NCBI RefSeq assembly: GCF_000317835.1
Contig: NC_019789.1
Coordinates: forward strand, 452,501 to 516,500
DNA length: 64,000 bases
Direction: 5' to 3'
DNA from: Deinococcus peraridilitoris DSM 19664
Lineage (GTDB): Bacteria > Deinococcota > Deinococci > Deinococcales > Deinococcaceae
The notes beneath the pieces were generated by a model, which worked only from the letters and a program-made list of their open reading frames with translations, had not been told where the DNA came from and did not search any database. Positions 44,168-53,077 of this stretch are shown here, piece by piece (the stretch's first letter is position 1; each line of letters opens with the position of its first letter). The position numbers were made by a program, and so were the translations under genes.

Positions 44168-45555
44168 GCGCGCCTGCCCTCCTGTGCGAGGCGTTGCCAG
44201 AGCAGCGCCCAGGCCCGCTGGCCCTGCGCGAGACGCTCGATCCGGAAGAATTCATTGGGCGCGTGAATGTCCTCGTCACCGACGGCGAACGAGAAGAAGA
44301 CGGTATCGATGCCGAGCACCCGACTGAAGGTGTCCAGCACCGGAATACTGCCGCCCATGCCGACTTCCAGTGGAGGCGTGCCGTACAGTTCGTGCAGCAC
44401 GGCTTTCGCGGCGCTGCGTGCGGGATGCTGGGTGGGCAGGTGGTAGGCGGGGGCGGCATGCGAGCTGGGCTGCACCTCCAGCGTGACGCCCGGCGGCAGC
44501 TGCGCGTGAAGATGAGCGATGATCTGGCGGGTGACGTGCTGCGGATCCTGCCCGGGAACGAGACGACAGGTGATTTTGGCGTGCGCTTCGGACGGCAGGA
44601 CGGTTTTGCTGCCTTCGCCGGTGTAGCCGCCCCACAGACCGTTCAGTTCGAGCGTCGGGCGGTACCATTGGCGTTCCAGGGTGCTGTAGCCAGCTTCGCC
44701 AAAAGTGGCGTTCGCTCCGGTCTGCTGCAGGTACGCTTCGTCACTGAAAGGCAGCCGCTGCGTTTCCGCGCGTTCCTCGGGGGTGCGGTCCTGCACGCCG
44801 TCGTAAAAGCCCGCGACGGTGACGCGTCCGCTTTCATCATGCAGGCTCGCCACGAGGGCCGCGAGGGCGTGCAGTGGGTTTTGCAGCGCGCCACCGTGAC
44901 GCCCGGAGTGTAGATCCTTCGCGGGGCCGCGCAGCGTGAATTCGAGCGCGGCGATGCCGCGCGCGCTGACGGTCAAGGAAGGCGTGTCCGCACTCCACAT
45001 GCCGCCGTCCGCGCTGAGCACGAAATCCGCGCGCAGCCGTTCACGGCGTTCGCTCACGAGCGCGTCGAGGTGCGCGCTGCCGACTTCCTCCTCACCCTCG
45101 AAGAGGAACTTGACGTTGATCGGCAAAGCGCCCTGCGCGGTGAAAAAAGCGTCAGCGACCTGCACGGGAATCAAGAGCGGGCCTTTGTCGTCACTCACGC
45201 CGCGTCCGTACAGCCTGCCGTCTCGCACGGTGGGTGTGAAGGGTGGGGTGTTCCAGCGTTCCAGCGGCTCCGGCGGTTGCACGTCGTAATGCCCGTAAAT
45301 CAGCGCGGTGGGCGCCCCGGGTGCGCCGAGCCATTCAGCGTACACTGCCGGATGGCCGGCGGTGGGCCACACTTCCACGGTGAGTTCTCCGCAGGCCCGC
45401 AGGCGCTCCGCGAGCCATTCTGCCGCGCGCAGCAGGTCGTGGCGATGCTGGTGTTGAGCGCTGACACTCGGGATGCTCGCGAACGCCACCAGATCCACCA
45501 GGGACGCGTCACGGCGCGCGTCGAGCACGGTCTGCACGTCGGGAAGTGTCTTCAT
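44164..45555 (-). CDS. M20-family dipeptidase
   Basis: 463 residues with the M20 carnosinase-like layout: IYGHYDVQPPEPLERW (His and Asp), YGRGVSDDKGP (bridging Asp), FLFEGEEEVGS (general base and ligand Glu), SADGGMW, RGPAKDLHSGRHGG and a final His in EDIHAPNEFF. Two zinc ions are expected. It hydrolyses dipeptides or N-acyl amino acids. Overlaps both neighbours by four bases. Confidence 0.93.
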   Translation of the reverse strand: MKTLPDVQTVLDARRDASLVDLVAFASIPSVSAQHQHRHDLLRAAEWLAERLRACGELTVEVWPTAGHPAVYAEWLGAPGAPTALIYGHYDVQPPEPLERWNTPPFTPTVRDGRLYGRGVSDDKGPLLIPVQVADAFFTAQGALPINVKFLFEGEEEVGSAHLDALVSERRERLRADFVLSADGGMWSADTPSLTVSARGIAALEFTLRGPAKDLHSGRHGGALQNPLHALAALVASLHDESGRVTVAGFYDGVQDRTPEERAETQRLPFSDEAYLQQTGANATFGEAGYSTLERQWYRPTLELNGLWGGYTGEGSKTVLPSEAHAKITCRLVPGQDPQHVTRQIIAHLHAQLPPGVTLEVQPSSHAAPAYHLPTQHPARSAAKAVLHELYGTPPLEVGMGGSIPVLDTFSRVLGIDTVFFSFAVGDEDIHAPNEFFRIERLAQGQRAWALLWQRLAQEGRRA

Positions 45556-46319
45556 TTGCCACCGTCCACGCTGAGCACTTGCCCGGTCACCCAGCCCGCG
45601 TAGTCCGACGCGAAGAACAGCACGGCGTGCGCGATGTCTTCGGGAGAGCCAAGGCGTTTCAGGGCGATGTTCTGCAGCAGGCGCCGTTGGCCATCCTCAC
45701 CGTAACTTTCCCATTGCTTCTCGGTGGTGGGATTGCTGCGCACAAAGCCAGGCGCGACGTTGTTCACGGTGATGCCCCACTCGCCGAGTTCATGGGCGAG
45801 CTGCCGGGTGAGGCCGATCTGCGCGGCTTTCGCGCTGGCGTACGCCTGAATGCCGGTCAGGCTGATTCCCAAGCCGGCGCCGCTGGAGATGTTGATGATC
45901 CGCCCGCGTCCCTGTTGCTTCATGATCGGCGCGACCGCCTGGGCGCAGTAGAACGCGCCGTCCACGTTCACCTGGAAGATCGCGTGCCAGTCCTGCGGGG
46001 TGATCGCTTCGATGGGACGGCCCACCTGCCCAAGCACTCCTCCGGCATTGTTGACCAGCACGTCAACACGGCCCGTGTGCTGCTGCACGCCGTCGACAAG
46101 GGCCTGTACGGCGTCACGGGACGTCACGTCCACCGCGCGGGTGTGAAGGGGCGTCGCGCCCTGCCGGGCGAGGTGGGCGGTTTCGTGCAGCCGCTCTTCT
46201 TGCACATCGCACGCCCAGACGACCGCGCCGCGCTGCGCGAAGGCGAGCGCAATGGCGCGCCCGAAGCCATGCGCGGCGCCGGTCACGATCACGCTCTGCT
46301 GCTCGAAAGTGACGTTCAC
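45552..46319 (-). CDS. Short-chain dehydrogenase/reductase
   Basis: A 255-residue classical SDR: TGAAHGFG at 13-20, Asp38 in ACDVQEER (NAD preference), NNAG at 90-93, Ser in NISSGAG, YASAK with Tyr160 and Lys164. The end ITVNNVAPGFVRSNP and WVTGQVLSVDGGK is canonical. Translation-coupled on both sides with the reductase and M20 genes. Confidence 0.9.
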   Translation of the reverse strand: MNVTFEQQSVIVTGAAHGFGRAIALAFAQRGAVVWACDVQEERLHETAHLARQGATPLHTRAVDVTSRDAVQALVDGVQQHTGRVDVLVNNAGGVLGQVGRPIEAITPQDWHAIFQVNVDGAFYCAQAVAPIMKQQGRGRIINISSGAGLGISLTGIQAYASAKAAQIGLTRQLAHELGEWGITVNNVAPGFVRSNPTTEKQWESYGEDGQRRLLQNIALKRLGSPEDIAHAVLFFASDYAGWVTGQVLSVDGGK

Positions 46320-47359
46320 GCACTTTCTCCGGTGGTCTGGAAGCTGTTCGGCAGCACGGCGTGAAGTTCAGCGAGGTTGTCGCGGCTCTGGTCACGCCGT
46401 CCTTCCTCGATGTCGTGAATCAGCTCGATCAGCCGGGTGGAAATCGGTGTTGGCAGCTGGTGCTGCTCACCGAAGTGCACCACCCAGCCGACTTGCGCGT
46501 CGACTTCCGTGCGGCGTTTGCGGATGGCCAGGTCACGCCAGATGCCGCTGTGCGTCTTGGCACTTTTGCGGTTATGTACGACCATGTCCTGCATCGACTG
46601 TCGGGCCGCCGCGACAGACGCACCCGGGGTGAACGCGGCGGGATCAAAGCCGTTGAACGCTTCGGGAGTCACGCCGTGCACGTCAGCAACGCGCAGCACC
46701 TCCTGGGCCAGCGCGATGTACAGTTCACGGTCCTCAGGGCGGTTGAGGGCGTCCGCGATGCCGTCATTCGTGAGGGCGGTCGCGAACAGCAGCGCACCGT
46801 AAGCAAGTTTGCTCCACAGGTAACCGTTGATGTTGGGTGTCAGGACGGCGTTCGGTTCGAACTGGCGCAGCAGGGTGTGCAGCGCACGGGCACGTGGTGT
46901 GAGCTGTCCGTCTTGTTCGCCGATCACCACGGCGCCATGCCCGCCGTAATGAATTACCCCGGGCTCCAGGTAGTCCGCGCCGAAATTCACGAAGCTGGCC
47001 AGCACGCGGTGAGCACCGACTTCCTCGTTGAGTACCAGCGCGTTCAGGCCGTTCTGCACGGACACCACGCTGCCGCTGTCGCTGAGGTGCGGTGCGAGCG
47101 CCCGCGCGGCACTGCGTGTGTCCTGTGCTTTAGTACACAGCAGCACGGTATCCCACTGCCCCTGGAGTTCGTCAGGGGTGAAGGCGGGCGCTTGTACCGT
47201 AAACTCCTCGATGGGTCCTGTGATTTGCAATCCGGTCACTTGAATGGCCTGCACGTGCTCCGGCGCACGGTCCACGAAGGTGATGTCATGGCCGGCGCGC
47301 ACAAGGTAGGCGCCAATGGTGCCGCCAATGGCGCCCGCGCCCCAGATCAGCAGCTTCAT
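46316..47359 (-). CDS. Ketopantoate reductase-like (PanE/ApbA family) oxidoreductase
   Basis: ATG 47359 begins MKLLIWGAGAIGGTIGAYLV, the Rossmann GxGxxG motif; the frame upstream to 47395 is not needed. The 347-residue protein has VDRAPEHVQAIQVTGLQI, LLCTKAQDTRSAARALAP (catalytic Lys), and a helical C-terminal half with NGYLWSKLAYGALL and KSAKTHSGIWRDLAIRKRRT (Glu/Ser substrate site). In this operon it probably reduces or oxidises a keto or hydroxy acid other than ketopantoate. Overlaps the creatininase-like gene by four bases. Confidence 0.88.
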   Translation of the reverse strand: MKLLIWGAGAIGGTIGAYLVRAGHDITFVDRAPEHVQAIQVTGLQITGPIEEFTVQAPAFTPDELQGQWDTVLLCTKAQDTRSAARALAPHLSDSGSVVSVQNGLNALVLNEEVGAHRVLASFVNFGADYLEPGVIHYGGHGAVVIGEQDGQLTPRARALHTLLRQFEPNAVLTPNINGYLWSKLAYGALLFATALTNDGIADALNRPEDRELYIALAQEVLRVADVHGVTPEAFNGFDPAAFTPGASVAAARQSMQDMVVHNRKSAKTHSGIWRDLAIRKRRTEVDAQVGWVVHFGEQHQLPTPISTRLIELIHDIEEGRRDQSRDNLAELHAVLPNSFQTTGESA

Positions 47360-48084
47360 CCCTGCCCTGCCTGAACGCGCTCGGTCACGGCCCAACCGTT
47401 TTCGAGCAGGCTGCGCGTTTCCCGTACGGCCGTGTCCCAGAGAGCCAGCATGTCCTGATCCGGACGCTGATACTTCCCGCCGTAATTGCCGTCCCCCAGG
47501 TACTCACGCAGTTCCTGCGGTGCCAGCAGCCGCAACCGGTTGAGGTTCAAGGCTGTTTTTTCTTCTTCGGGAAGCGTGACGCCCGGAAGGCGGGTCCAGG
47601 GAAAGTTCTCCATCCAGGAAGCGTGCGAGGCGTTGCTGTCCGTGCGTTGCACGTGCGCCCACACCTGCGGGGCGTTCCACCAGTTGTGAAACTGCACCTG
47701 CGTGCCCGGGTGATCGGCCATCCATTCCCCGACGAAGCCCTGCGCGGGCGAGTTGCCACCGTGACCGTTGACGATCAGGATGCGCCGGAACCCTTGTTCG
47801 TGCAGCCCGTCGAGCAGGTCGCGTACGACGGCGAGGTACGTCTGTACGCGCAGCGTGACGCTGCCAGGGTACGCGCGGAAGTAAGGGGTGATGCCGTAGG
47901 GCAGTACCGGAAACACCGGAACGTCCAGGGGTTCGGCGGCGTCAAGCGCGAGTTTCTCGGGCAGGGTGTTGTCCACGCACAAGCTGAGGTAGCCGTGCTG
48001 TTCGGTGCTTCCGAGGGGCAGCACGCAGCGGTCATCGTGCTGCAGGTACGCTTCAACGTGCATCCAGTTCAGGTTTCGGATCAT
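47356..48084 (-). CDS. Creatininase-family amidohydrolase
   Basis: 242 residues: VLPLGSTEQHGYLSLCVDNT with metal ligands Glu28, His30 and Asp38, then RILIVNGHGGNSPAQG with His108, as in creatininase and related amidohydrolases (creatinine, guanylurea, formamide forms). The binuclear metal site opens cyclic or linear amides. Its place next to a GntR gene and a Dpp-type transporter suggests that the imported substrate carries such an amide. Confidence 0.88.
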   Translation of the reverse strand: MIRNLNWMHVEAYLQHDDRCVLPLGSTEQHGYLSLCVDNTLPEKLALDAAEPLDVPVFPVLPYGITPYFRAYPGSVTLRVQTYLAVVRDLLDGLHEQGFRRILIVNGHGGNSPAQGFVGEWMADHPGTQVQFHNWWNAPQVWAHVQRTDSNASHASWMENFPWTRLPGVTLPEEEKTALNLNRLRLLAPQELREYLGDGNYGGKYQRPDQDMLALWDTAVRETRSLLENGWAVTERVQAGQG

Positions 48085-49091
48085 GTTTTTATCCTTTGTG
48101 CCGCGTGGCTCCGGCGGGCATGCACGGCCGGCAGCACCAGCTGCTCCACATCCCGCGGATCAATGGTGTGGCGGTATTCGAAAGCGTGCTTTGGGGTGGG
48201 CAGCAGCTCGGCAATCCGTTCCGAGCCGCTGGCGTACACCGCGACGTCACACCAGGCGAGCAACTCCGTCAGGTCAGCGGCGTTGATGTGGGTCGCGCGA
48301 ACCGTGGTGACGTGCGGAGCGAAGCGCTTCACGCCGACATTGAAGGTCGGAAGGAAATCCTCGAAGGTAGCGATGACCGCCAGGCTGACCCGGGGATCGA
48401 GGGCGGCGAGGGCCGTGCGGGTCGCGGGCGCTGCGATGAATCCGACGGGCAGGACGTCCACGCCGGGCAGCAGCTGACGCGCTTCGTTCACGCGGTGCGC
48501 GAGCGCGAGGACCACGTCCGACTGCTGAATCTCCGTTCGCAGCTGCCCATGGCGGAGCTGCTCGAGGGTCACGGCCTGCACGTAATCTTCTGGAAGCAGC
48601 GCGGCGTGCAGATCCTCCGCGTACGCGCGGGTGACTTCGTCAAAGAGGCCGATGATGACCACCCGTACGCCGCGCGCAGGAAGCGTGGCGCTGCGTGAAA
48701 GCAGCGTGTTGAGCAGCTCGGCCACCTGCTCGGGTGTGATGCCGTCGCGCTCCGCCCGCTCGAGGACGTCACTCAGCATCGCGCGGATCCGGTGGAAGTT
48801 AGGCGCGGCACTCCGGGCGGCCGAGGTCGCGGGAGCGACGAAGGTGCCCTTGCCGGGGTGCGTGACGATCATGCCGCGTGCCATGAGGTCTTTGTACACC
48901 TGCGCGGCAGTGACGTGGCCGATGCCGAGTTCCTGCGCGAGTTCACGTACGCTCGGCAGCCGCGAACCGCGTGCGATTTCACCGCAGGCGATGCCGTATT
49001 CAATCTGACCGCGCAGCTGTACCACCACGGGGATGTTGAGCGAGCGATCCAGGGTGAAGCGGGGTGTTTTCGAGTCGGGGGTGTTATGCAT
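48081..49091 (-). CDS. GntR-family regulator with C-terminal sensor domain
   Basis: A 336-residue protein. The winged helix (NIPVVVQLRGQIEYGIACGE, RGSRLPSVRELAQELGIG, VYKDLMARGMIVTHPGKGTF) covers about residues 17-88. The C-terminal 200 residues (RVVIIGLFDEVTRAYAEDLH, QQSDVVLALAHRVNEARQLL) alternate strands and helices, like a periplasmic-binding-type sensor rather than FCD or UTRA. It lies inside the row it presumably controls; inverted repeats at 54682-54813 are candidate targets. Confidence 0.88.
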   Translation of the reverse strand: MHNTPDSKTPRFTLDRSLNIPVVVQLRGQIEYGIACGEIARGSRLPSVRELAQELGIGHVTAAQVYKDLMARGMIVTHPGKGTFVAPATSAARSAAPNFHRIRAMLSDVLERAERDGITPEQVAELLNTLLSRSATLPARGVRVVIIGLFDEVTRAYAEDLHAALLPEDYVQAVTLEQLRHGQLRTEIQQSDVVLALAHRVNEARQLLPGVDVLPVGFIAAPATRTALAALDPRVSLAVIATFEDFLPTFNVGVKRFAPHVTTVRATHINAADLTELLAWCDVAVYASGSERIAELLPTPKHAFEYRHTIDPRDVEQLVLPAVHARRSHAAQRIKT

Positions 49092-50169
49092 GACGCCTTA
49101 CATTGTGCGGTTCGGCGCTGGCCCCACGAACCGGGTGTTCCGGCGGGTGGGTGTAGAGATGGCAGGCGACGGTCTGCTCGCTGCTGGTGGGCGTGAGGTC
49201 CGGCCGCTCAGTCGCGCAGCGGTCAAAGGCGTGAGGGCAACGCGTACGAAACGGGCAGCCACTCGGAACGTGGAGTGGGCTGGGCAGCTCTCCCTGCAAG
49301 GCGGGTGTGGTGACACGCTGCTGCGGATCGAGGTCGGGCGCGGCGGCCAGCAGCGCCTGGGTGTAAGGGTGGAGCGGCTGCTCGAACAAGGCGTCCGTCG
49401 TCGCGACCTCCACGACGCGTCCGAGGTACATCACGGCGACACGGTGCGACAGGTGCCGCACCAGACGCAGATCGTGCGCGACGAACAGCACGGTGAGCTT
49501 GAGGCGTTCCTGCAGTTCCAGCAGCAGATTCACGACTTGCGCCTGTACGCTCACGTCAAGCGCGGAGACCAGCTCATCGGCGATCAGGCATTCGGGTTCG
49601 AGGGCCAGGGCGCGGGCGATGCCGATGCGCTGGCGCTGCCCGCCGCTGAATTCGTGCGGGTAACGCTGCGCGGCTTCGGCGGGCAGGCCCACCAGTTCGA
49701 GCAGCTCACGCACCCGCGCGTCGAGTTGATCTTTTGGGCGCATGCGGTGCACGGAAAGCACTTCGCGCAGCACCTGCCGGACGGTCATGCGGGGATTGAG
49801 GGACGAGAAGGGATCCTGAAAGATCATCTGCACACGGCGGTTGTAGTCGCGCAGGTGAGCGCCGCGCAACGCCAGCACGTCCTGCCCCTGGTAGCTGACG
49901 CTGCCGCTGTCCGCCTCGTAGAGGCGCACGAGGCAGCGCGCCAGGGTCGATTTGCCGCAGCCACTTTCCCCGACGATCCCGAGCGTCTCGCCTTTGCGAA
50001 CGTCGAGGTTCACGTCACTGAGCGCCCGGACTTTTCTCATGGGCTGCTGGCGCCAGCGTTCGAGCAGGCTGTGGCGCACCGGGAAGGTCTTGGTGAGGTT
50101 GCGAATGTCCATCAGCACCTCCGACGAGGACTGCAACGGACCGTGAATGCTCAGCGGAGACGCGCTCAT
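49084..50169 (-). CDS. Dipeptide/oligopeptide ABC ATPase (DppF/OppF type)
   Basis: 361 residues. Walker A GESGCGKST, Q-loop MIFQDPFSSLNPRMTV, signature FSGGQRQRIGIAR, Walker B CLIADELVSALD and switch His in LFVAHDLRLV are all visible. The C-terminal oligo_HPY extension (PLHPYTQALLAAAPD, then CPFRTRCPHAFDRCATERPD) with four Cys is typical and may bind an Fe-S cluster. Overlaps the GntR gene and the other ATPase gene. Confidence 0.95.
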   Translation of the reverse strand: MSASPLSIHGPLQSSSEVLMDIRNLTKTFPVRHSLLERWRQQPMRKVRALSDVNLDVRKGETLGIVGESGCGKSTLARCLVRLYEADSGSVSYQGQDVLALRGAHLRDYNRRVQMIFQDPFSSLNPRMTVRQVLREVLSVHRMRPKDQLDARVRELLELVGLPAEAAQRYPHEFSGGQRQRIGIARALALEPECLIADELVSALDVSVQAQVVNLLLELQERLKLTVLFVAHDLRLVRHLSHRVAVMYLGRVVEVATTDALFEQPLHPYTQALLAAAPDLDPQQRVTTPALQGELPSPLHVPSGCPFRTRCPHAFDRCATERPDLTPTSSEQTVACHLYTHPPEHPVRGASAEPHNVRRHA

Positions 50170-51167
50170 CCGGTCACCTGCTGTGGTGCGGGCAACTCGG
50201 CATGATGAACGCAGGCACTGTGCCGGGAAGTGGTGATGGGGATCAGCGGCGGCTCACCGTTCACGCAGGCGGGGGTCTGGTAGGTACAACGCGGCGCGAA
50301 CGGGCAGCCCTCGGGAAGGTGCAGCAGATTGGGTGGCGCTCCTGGAATGGGCAGCAGGGGAAGCCGCCGTGCCCCCCCGCCGGGCAAGCTCCGCAGCAGT
50401 CCCAGCGTGTACGCGTGCCGTGGCTGCTGAAACAGCTCGCTGACCTCCGCCGTCTCGACGAGTTTCCCGCCGTACATCACGGCGACGCGGTCGCAGGTCT
50501 GCGCGACGACCCCGAGATCGTGGGTCACCAGGATCACGCTCATGCCGAGCTGTTCACGCAAGCGCAGGATCAGCCGAAGAATCTGATCCTGAATGGTGAC
50601 ATCCAGCGCGGTGGTCGGTTCGTCGGCCAGCAGAATCTGCGGTTCGGACGCCAGGGCGATGGCGATCATGGCGCGTTGCCGCATGCCGCCGGAGAACTGG
50701 TGGGGATAGTCCGTCAGGCGCGCCCGGGCGCTGGGAATGCCGACGAGGTCGAGCAGTTCCGCTGCGCGCTCCACGGCAGCCTTGCCGGTGAGACGCCGAT
50801 GCTCACGCAAATTTTCGCGAATCTGCTCACCAACGGTCAGGACGGGATTCAGGGCTGTCATGGGTTCCTGAAAGATCATGCTGATCTGCCCTCCCCGAAC
50901 GGTGCGGAGTCTGGATTCGGGCAAGCTGAGCAGATCGAGTCCCTGGTAGGCGATGGTGCCGCTCACCTTGATCGGTGGGCGGTGAAGGTTGAGCAGCGCG
51001 CGCAGCGTGACGCTTTTGCCGCTTCCGCTTTCCCCGACGAGGCCGAGCACTTCACCGGGACGCAAATCGAAATTCACGCCGCGCACGGCGTGCAGTTCGC
51101 CGCTCGGCGTGGGAATGCGGACATTGAGGTCACGCACGCCCAGGGCGGGGCTGGTGGCAACCGTCAT
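50166..51167 (-). CDS. Dipeptide/oligopeptide ABC ATPase (DppD/OppD type)
   Basis: 333 residues from ATG 51167, which overlaps the permease stop by four bases. Walker [11 protein letters not shown]-loop [16 protein letters not shown], signature [13 protein letters not shown], Walker [12 protein letters not shown], switch VTHDLGVV; oligo_HPY tail with CPFAPRC. Pairs with the DppF-type ATPase. Confidence 0.95.
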   Translation of the reverse strand: MTVATSPALGVRDLNVRIPTPSGELHAVRGVNFDLRPGEVLGLVGESGSGKSVTLRALLNLHRPPIKVSGTIAYQGLDLLSLPESRLRTVRGGQISMIFQEPMTALNPVLTVGEQIRENLREHRRLTGKAAVERAAELLDLVGIPSARARLTDYPHQFSGGMRQRAMIAIALASEPQILLADEPTTALDVTIQDQILRLILRLREQLGMSVILVTHDLGVVAQTCDRVAVMYGGKLVETAEVSELFQQPRHAYTLGLLRSLPGGGARRLPLLPIPGAPPNLLHLPEGCPFAPRCTYQTPACVNGEPPLIPITTSRHSACVHHAELPAPQQVTG

Positions 51168-52018
51168 GCGCGGGGCCTCAAGGCGTCGGCGAGCCCGTCG
51201 CCGATGAGGCTGAAGGTCACCCCGGCGAAGGTGAGGGCCAGACCGGGAAAGGTGGAGATCCACCAGGCGGTGGCCATGAAGTTCTTGCCGTCCGCGACCA
51301 TCACACCCCATTCAGGCGTGGGAGGCTGAGCGCCGAGGCCGAGGTAACCGAGCGATGCGCCCAGCAGGATGCCGAGGCTCATGTCGGTCATCAGGTACAC
51401 GACGGCCGGCGTCACGGCATTCGGAAAGATGTGACGCAGCAACACCCGGGTGGGACTGTACCCCAGCACGCGCGCGGCCTGGGCGTACTCGGCTTTTTTC
51501 TGCGCGAGCACTTCACCGCGCACCAGACGCCAGTAGGTCACCCAGCCGACGGCGCTCACGGCGATGTACATGTTGGTGAGGCCTGGACCGAGCACGGCGA
51601 CGATGGCGATGACCAGCACCAGGAAGGGAAACACCACCACGATGTCGGCGATGCGGCCCACCAGCGCGTCTGACCAGCGGCCCAGAAAGCCGGTGAGCGC
51701 GCCGAGCAGGCTGCCGAAGATAAACGGAAACATGGTGGTGAAGAGCGCGATCTGCAGATCGATGCGGGTTCCGTGAATGACGCGGCTCAGCACGTCACGG
51801 CCGAAGTTGTCCGTTCCAAAAGGGTGCGTGGCATTCGGGGGTTGCAGGATGGCGTTGTAGTCGAAGTCGGTGGGACTGTAGGGCGCCAGGAGGCGCGGCA
51901 CGAACGCCGCGGTGAGGAGCACGAGCAGCATCAGCAGGCCGATCAGCAGGGTGGGTTTGGGCATGCGGCGCGTTGTGGGCGGTGTGTTGGGCGCGATGGG
52001 TTGCAGGGCAGTGGTCAC
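51164..52018 (-). CDS. Dipeptide/oligopeptide ABC permease (DppC type)
   Basis: 284 residues with an N-terminal OppC-type segment (helix at about 24-45), THPFGTDNFGRDVLSRVIHG, and the EAA loop YAQAARVLGYSPTRVLLRHI. Five more helices follow. It ends in an ATGA overlap with the DppD gene. Confidence 0.93.
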   Translation of the reverse strand: MTTALQPIAPNTPPTTRRMPKPTLLIGLLMLLVLLTAAFVPRLLAPYSPTDFDYNAILQPPNATHPFGTDNFGRDVLSRVIHGTRIDLQIALFTTMFPFIFGSLLGALTGFLGRWSDALVGRIADIVVVFPFLVLVIAIVAVLGPGLTNMYIAVSAVGWVTYWRLVRGEVLAQKKAEYAQAARVLGYSPTRVLLRHIFPNAVTPAVVYLMTDMSLGILLGASLGYLGLGAQPPTPEWGVMVADGKNFMATAWWISTFPGLALTFAGVTFSLIGDGLADALRPRA

Positions 52019-52073
52019 GGATTCCTCCTCTCGGGGGTTCGCACGGTGAGGGTGGGGAAACGGACGGCGATGT

Positions 52074-53012
52074 TCATGAATGCTCGATGCGTGGATCGAG
52101 GCGGGCGTGCAGCAGGTCGGTGATCAAAAAGACCAGTGACACCAGGACCGCGAAGGTCATGGTGAGGCCCTGAATGACGGGGTAGTCCCGTCCGAAGATG
52201 GCGTCGACCATCAAGCGGCCCACTCCGGGAATGGCAAAGACGGTTTCGGTGATGACGGCGCCGCCGATGAGCGCCCCGATGTTCATGCCGAGCAGGGTGA
52301 CGGTGGAGATCATGGCGTTGCGCAGCACGTGACGCGTCATGACCACGCGTCCGCGCAGGCCTTTGGCGCGGGCGAATTCGACGTACTCCGCCGTGAGAAC
52401 CTCGATGACGCTGTTGCGCAAGGTGCGCATCAGGACCGCGGCGAGGTTGAACGCCAGCGTGAATGCGGGCAGGAACAGGTGGTAGAGGTGCTCACCGAAC
52501 GTGTCGCCGTACCCGCCGATCGGAAACCAGTGCAGCCGCGCGCCGAGCAGCGTGAGCAACTGCAGGGCGATGTAGAACACTGGAAGTGAAAGGCCCACCT
52601 GAAAGACCGCGCGGATCAGGTTGTCGATCCAGCGGTTGCGGTGTACGGCCGCCAGCACGGCCAGGGGAATGGCGAGCAGCGCGCCGAGCACTGCGGCGTA
52701 GGCGGTGAGAAACAAGGTGACGGGCAGGCGTTCGCCGATCAGGCGCAGCACGGGTACTTTCAAGCTGATGCTTTCACCCAGATCCCCTTGCGCGAGGCGT
52801 TGCAAGAAGATGCCGAATTGCACGGGCAGCGGGCGGTCCAGGCCGAGCTGACGGTTGGTGCGTTCGACGATTTCGGGGGTGGCGCGGTCTCCGAGGATGG
52901 CGCTTGCCGGATCGCCCGGCAGCAGGCGGACGAGCAGGAAGGTCAGCAGGAGCACCGCGAACAGCGTCGGGATGGTCTGCAGCAGGCGTTTGGCGACGTA
53001 CGAAGCGCGCAT
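52074..53012 (-). CDS. Dipeptide/oligopeptide ABC permease (DppB type)
   Basis: 312 residues from ATG 53012 (MRASYVAKRLLQTIPTLFAV) with AGGAGG ahead. Features: LLPGDPASAILGDRATPEIV, the helix block and the EAA loop VEFARAKGLRGRVVMTRHVL, then PGVGRLMVDAIFGRDYPVI. It forms the channel with the DppC-type permease 55 bases downstream. Confidence 0.94.
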   Translation of the reverse strand: MRASYVAKRLLQTIPTLFAVLLLTFLLVRLLPGDPASAILGDRATPEIVERTNRQLGLDRPLPVQFGIFLQRLAQGDLGESISLKVPVLRLIGERLPVTLFLTAYAAVLGALLAIPLAVLAAVHRNRWIDNLIRAVFQVGLSLPVFYIALQLLTLLGARLHWFPIGGYGDTFGEHLYHLFLPAFTLAFNLAAVLMRTLRNSVIEVLTAEYVEFARAKGLRGRVVMTRHVLRNAMISTVTLLGMNIGALIGGAVITETVFAIPGVGRLMVDAIFGRDYPVIQGLTMTFAVLVSLVFLITDLLHARLDPRIEHS

Positions 53013-53077
53013 CACTTCCTCCTGAACAGGTGCCGCTCCCCCGCGTTCCAGCGTGGAGAGCGGCACCTTCGGTGAGG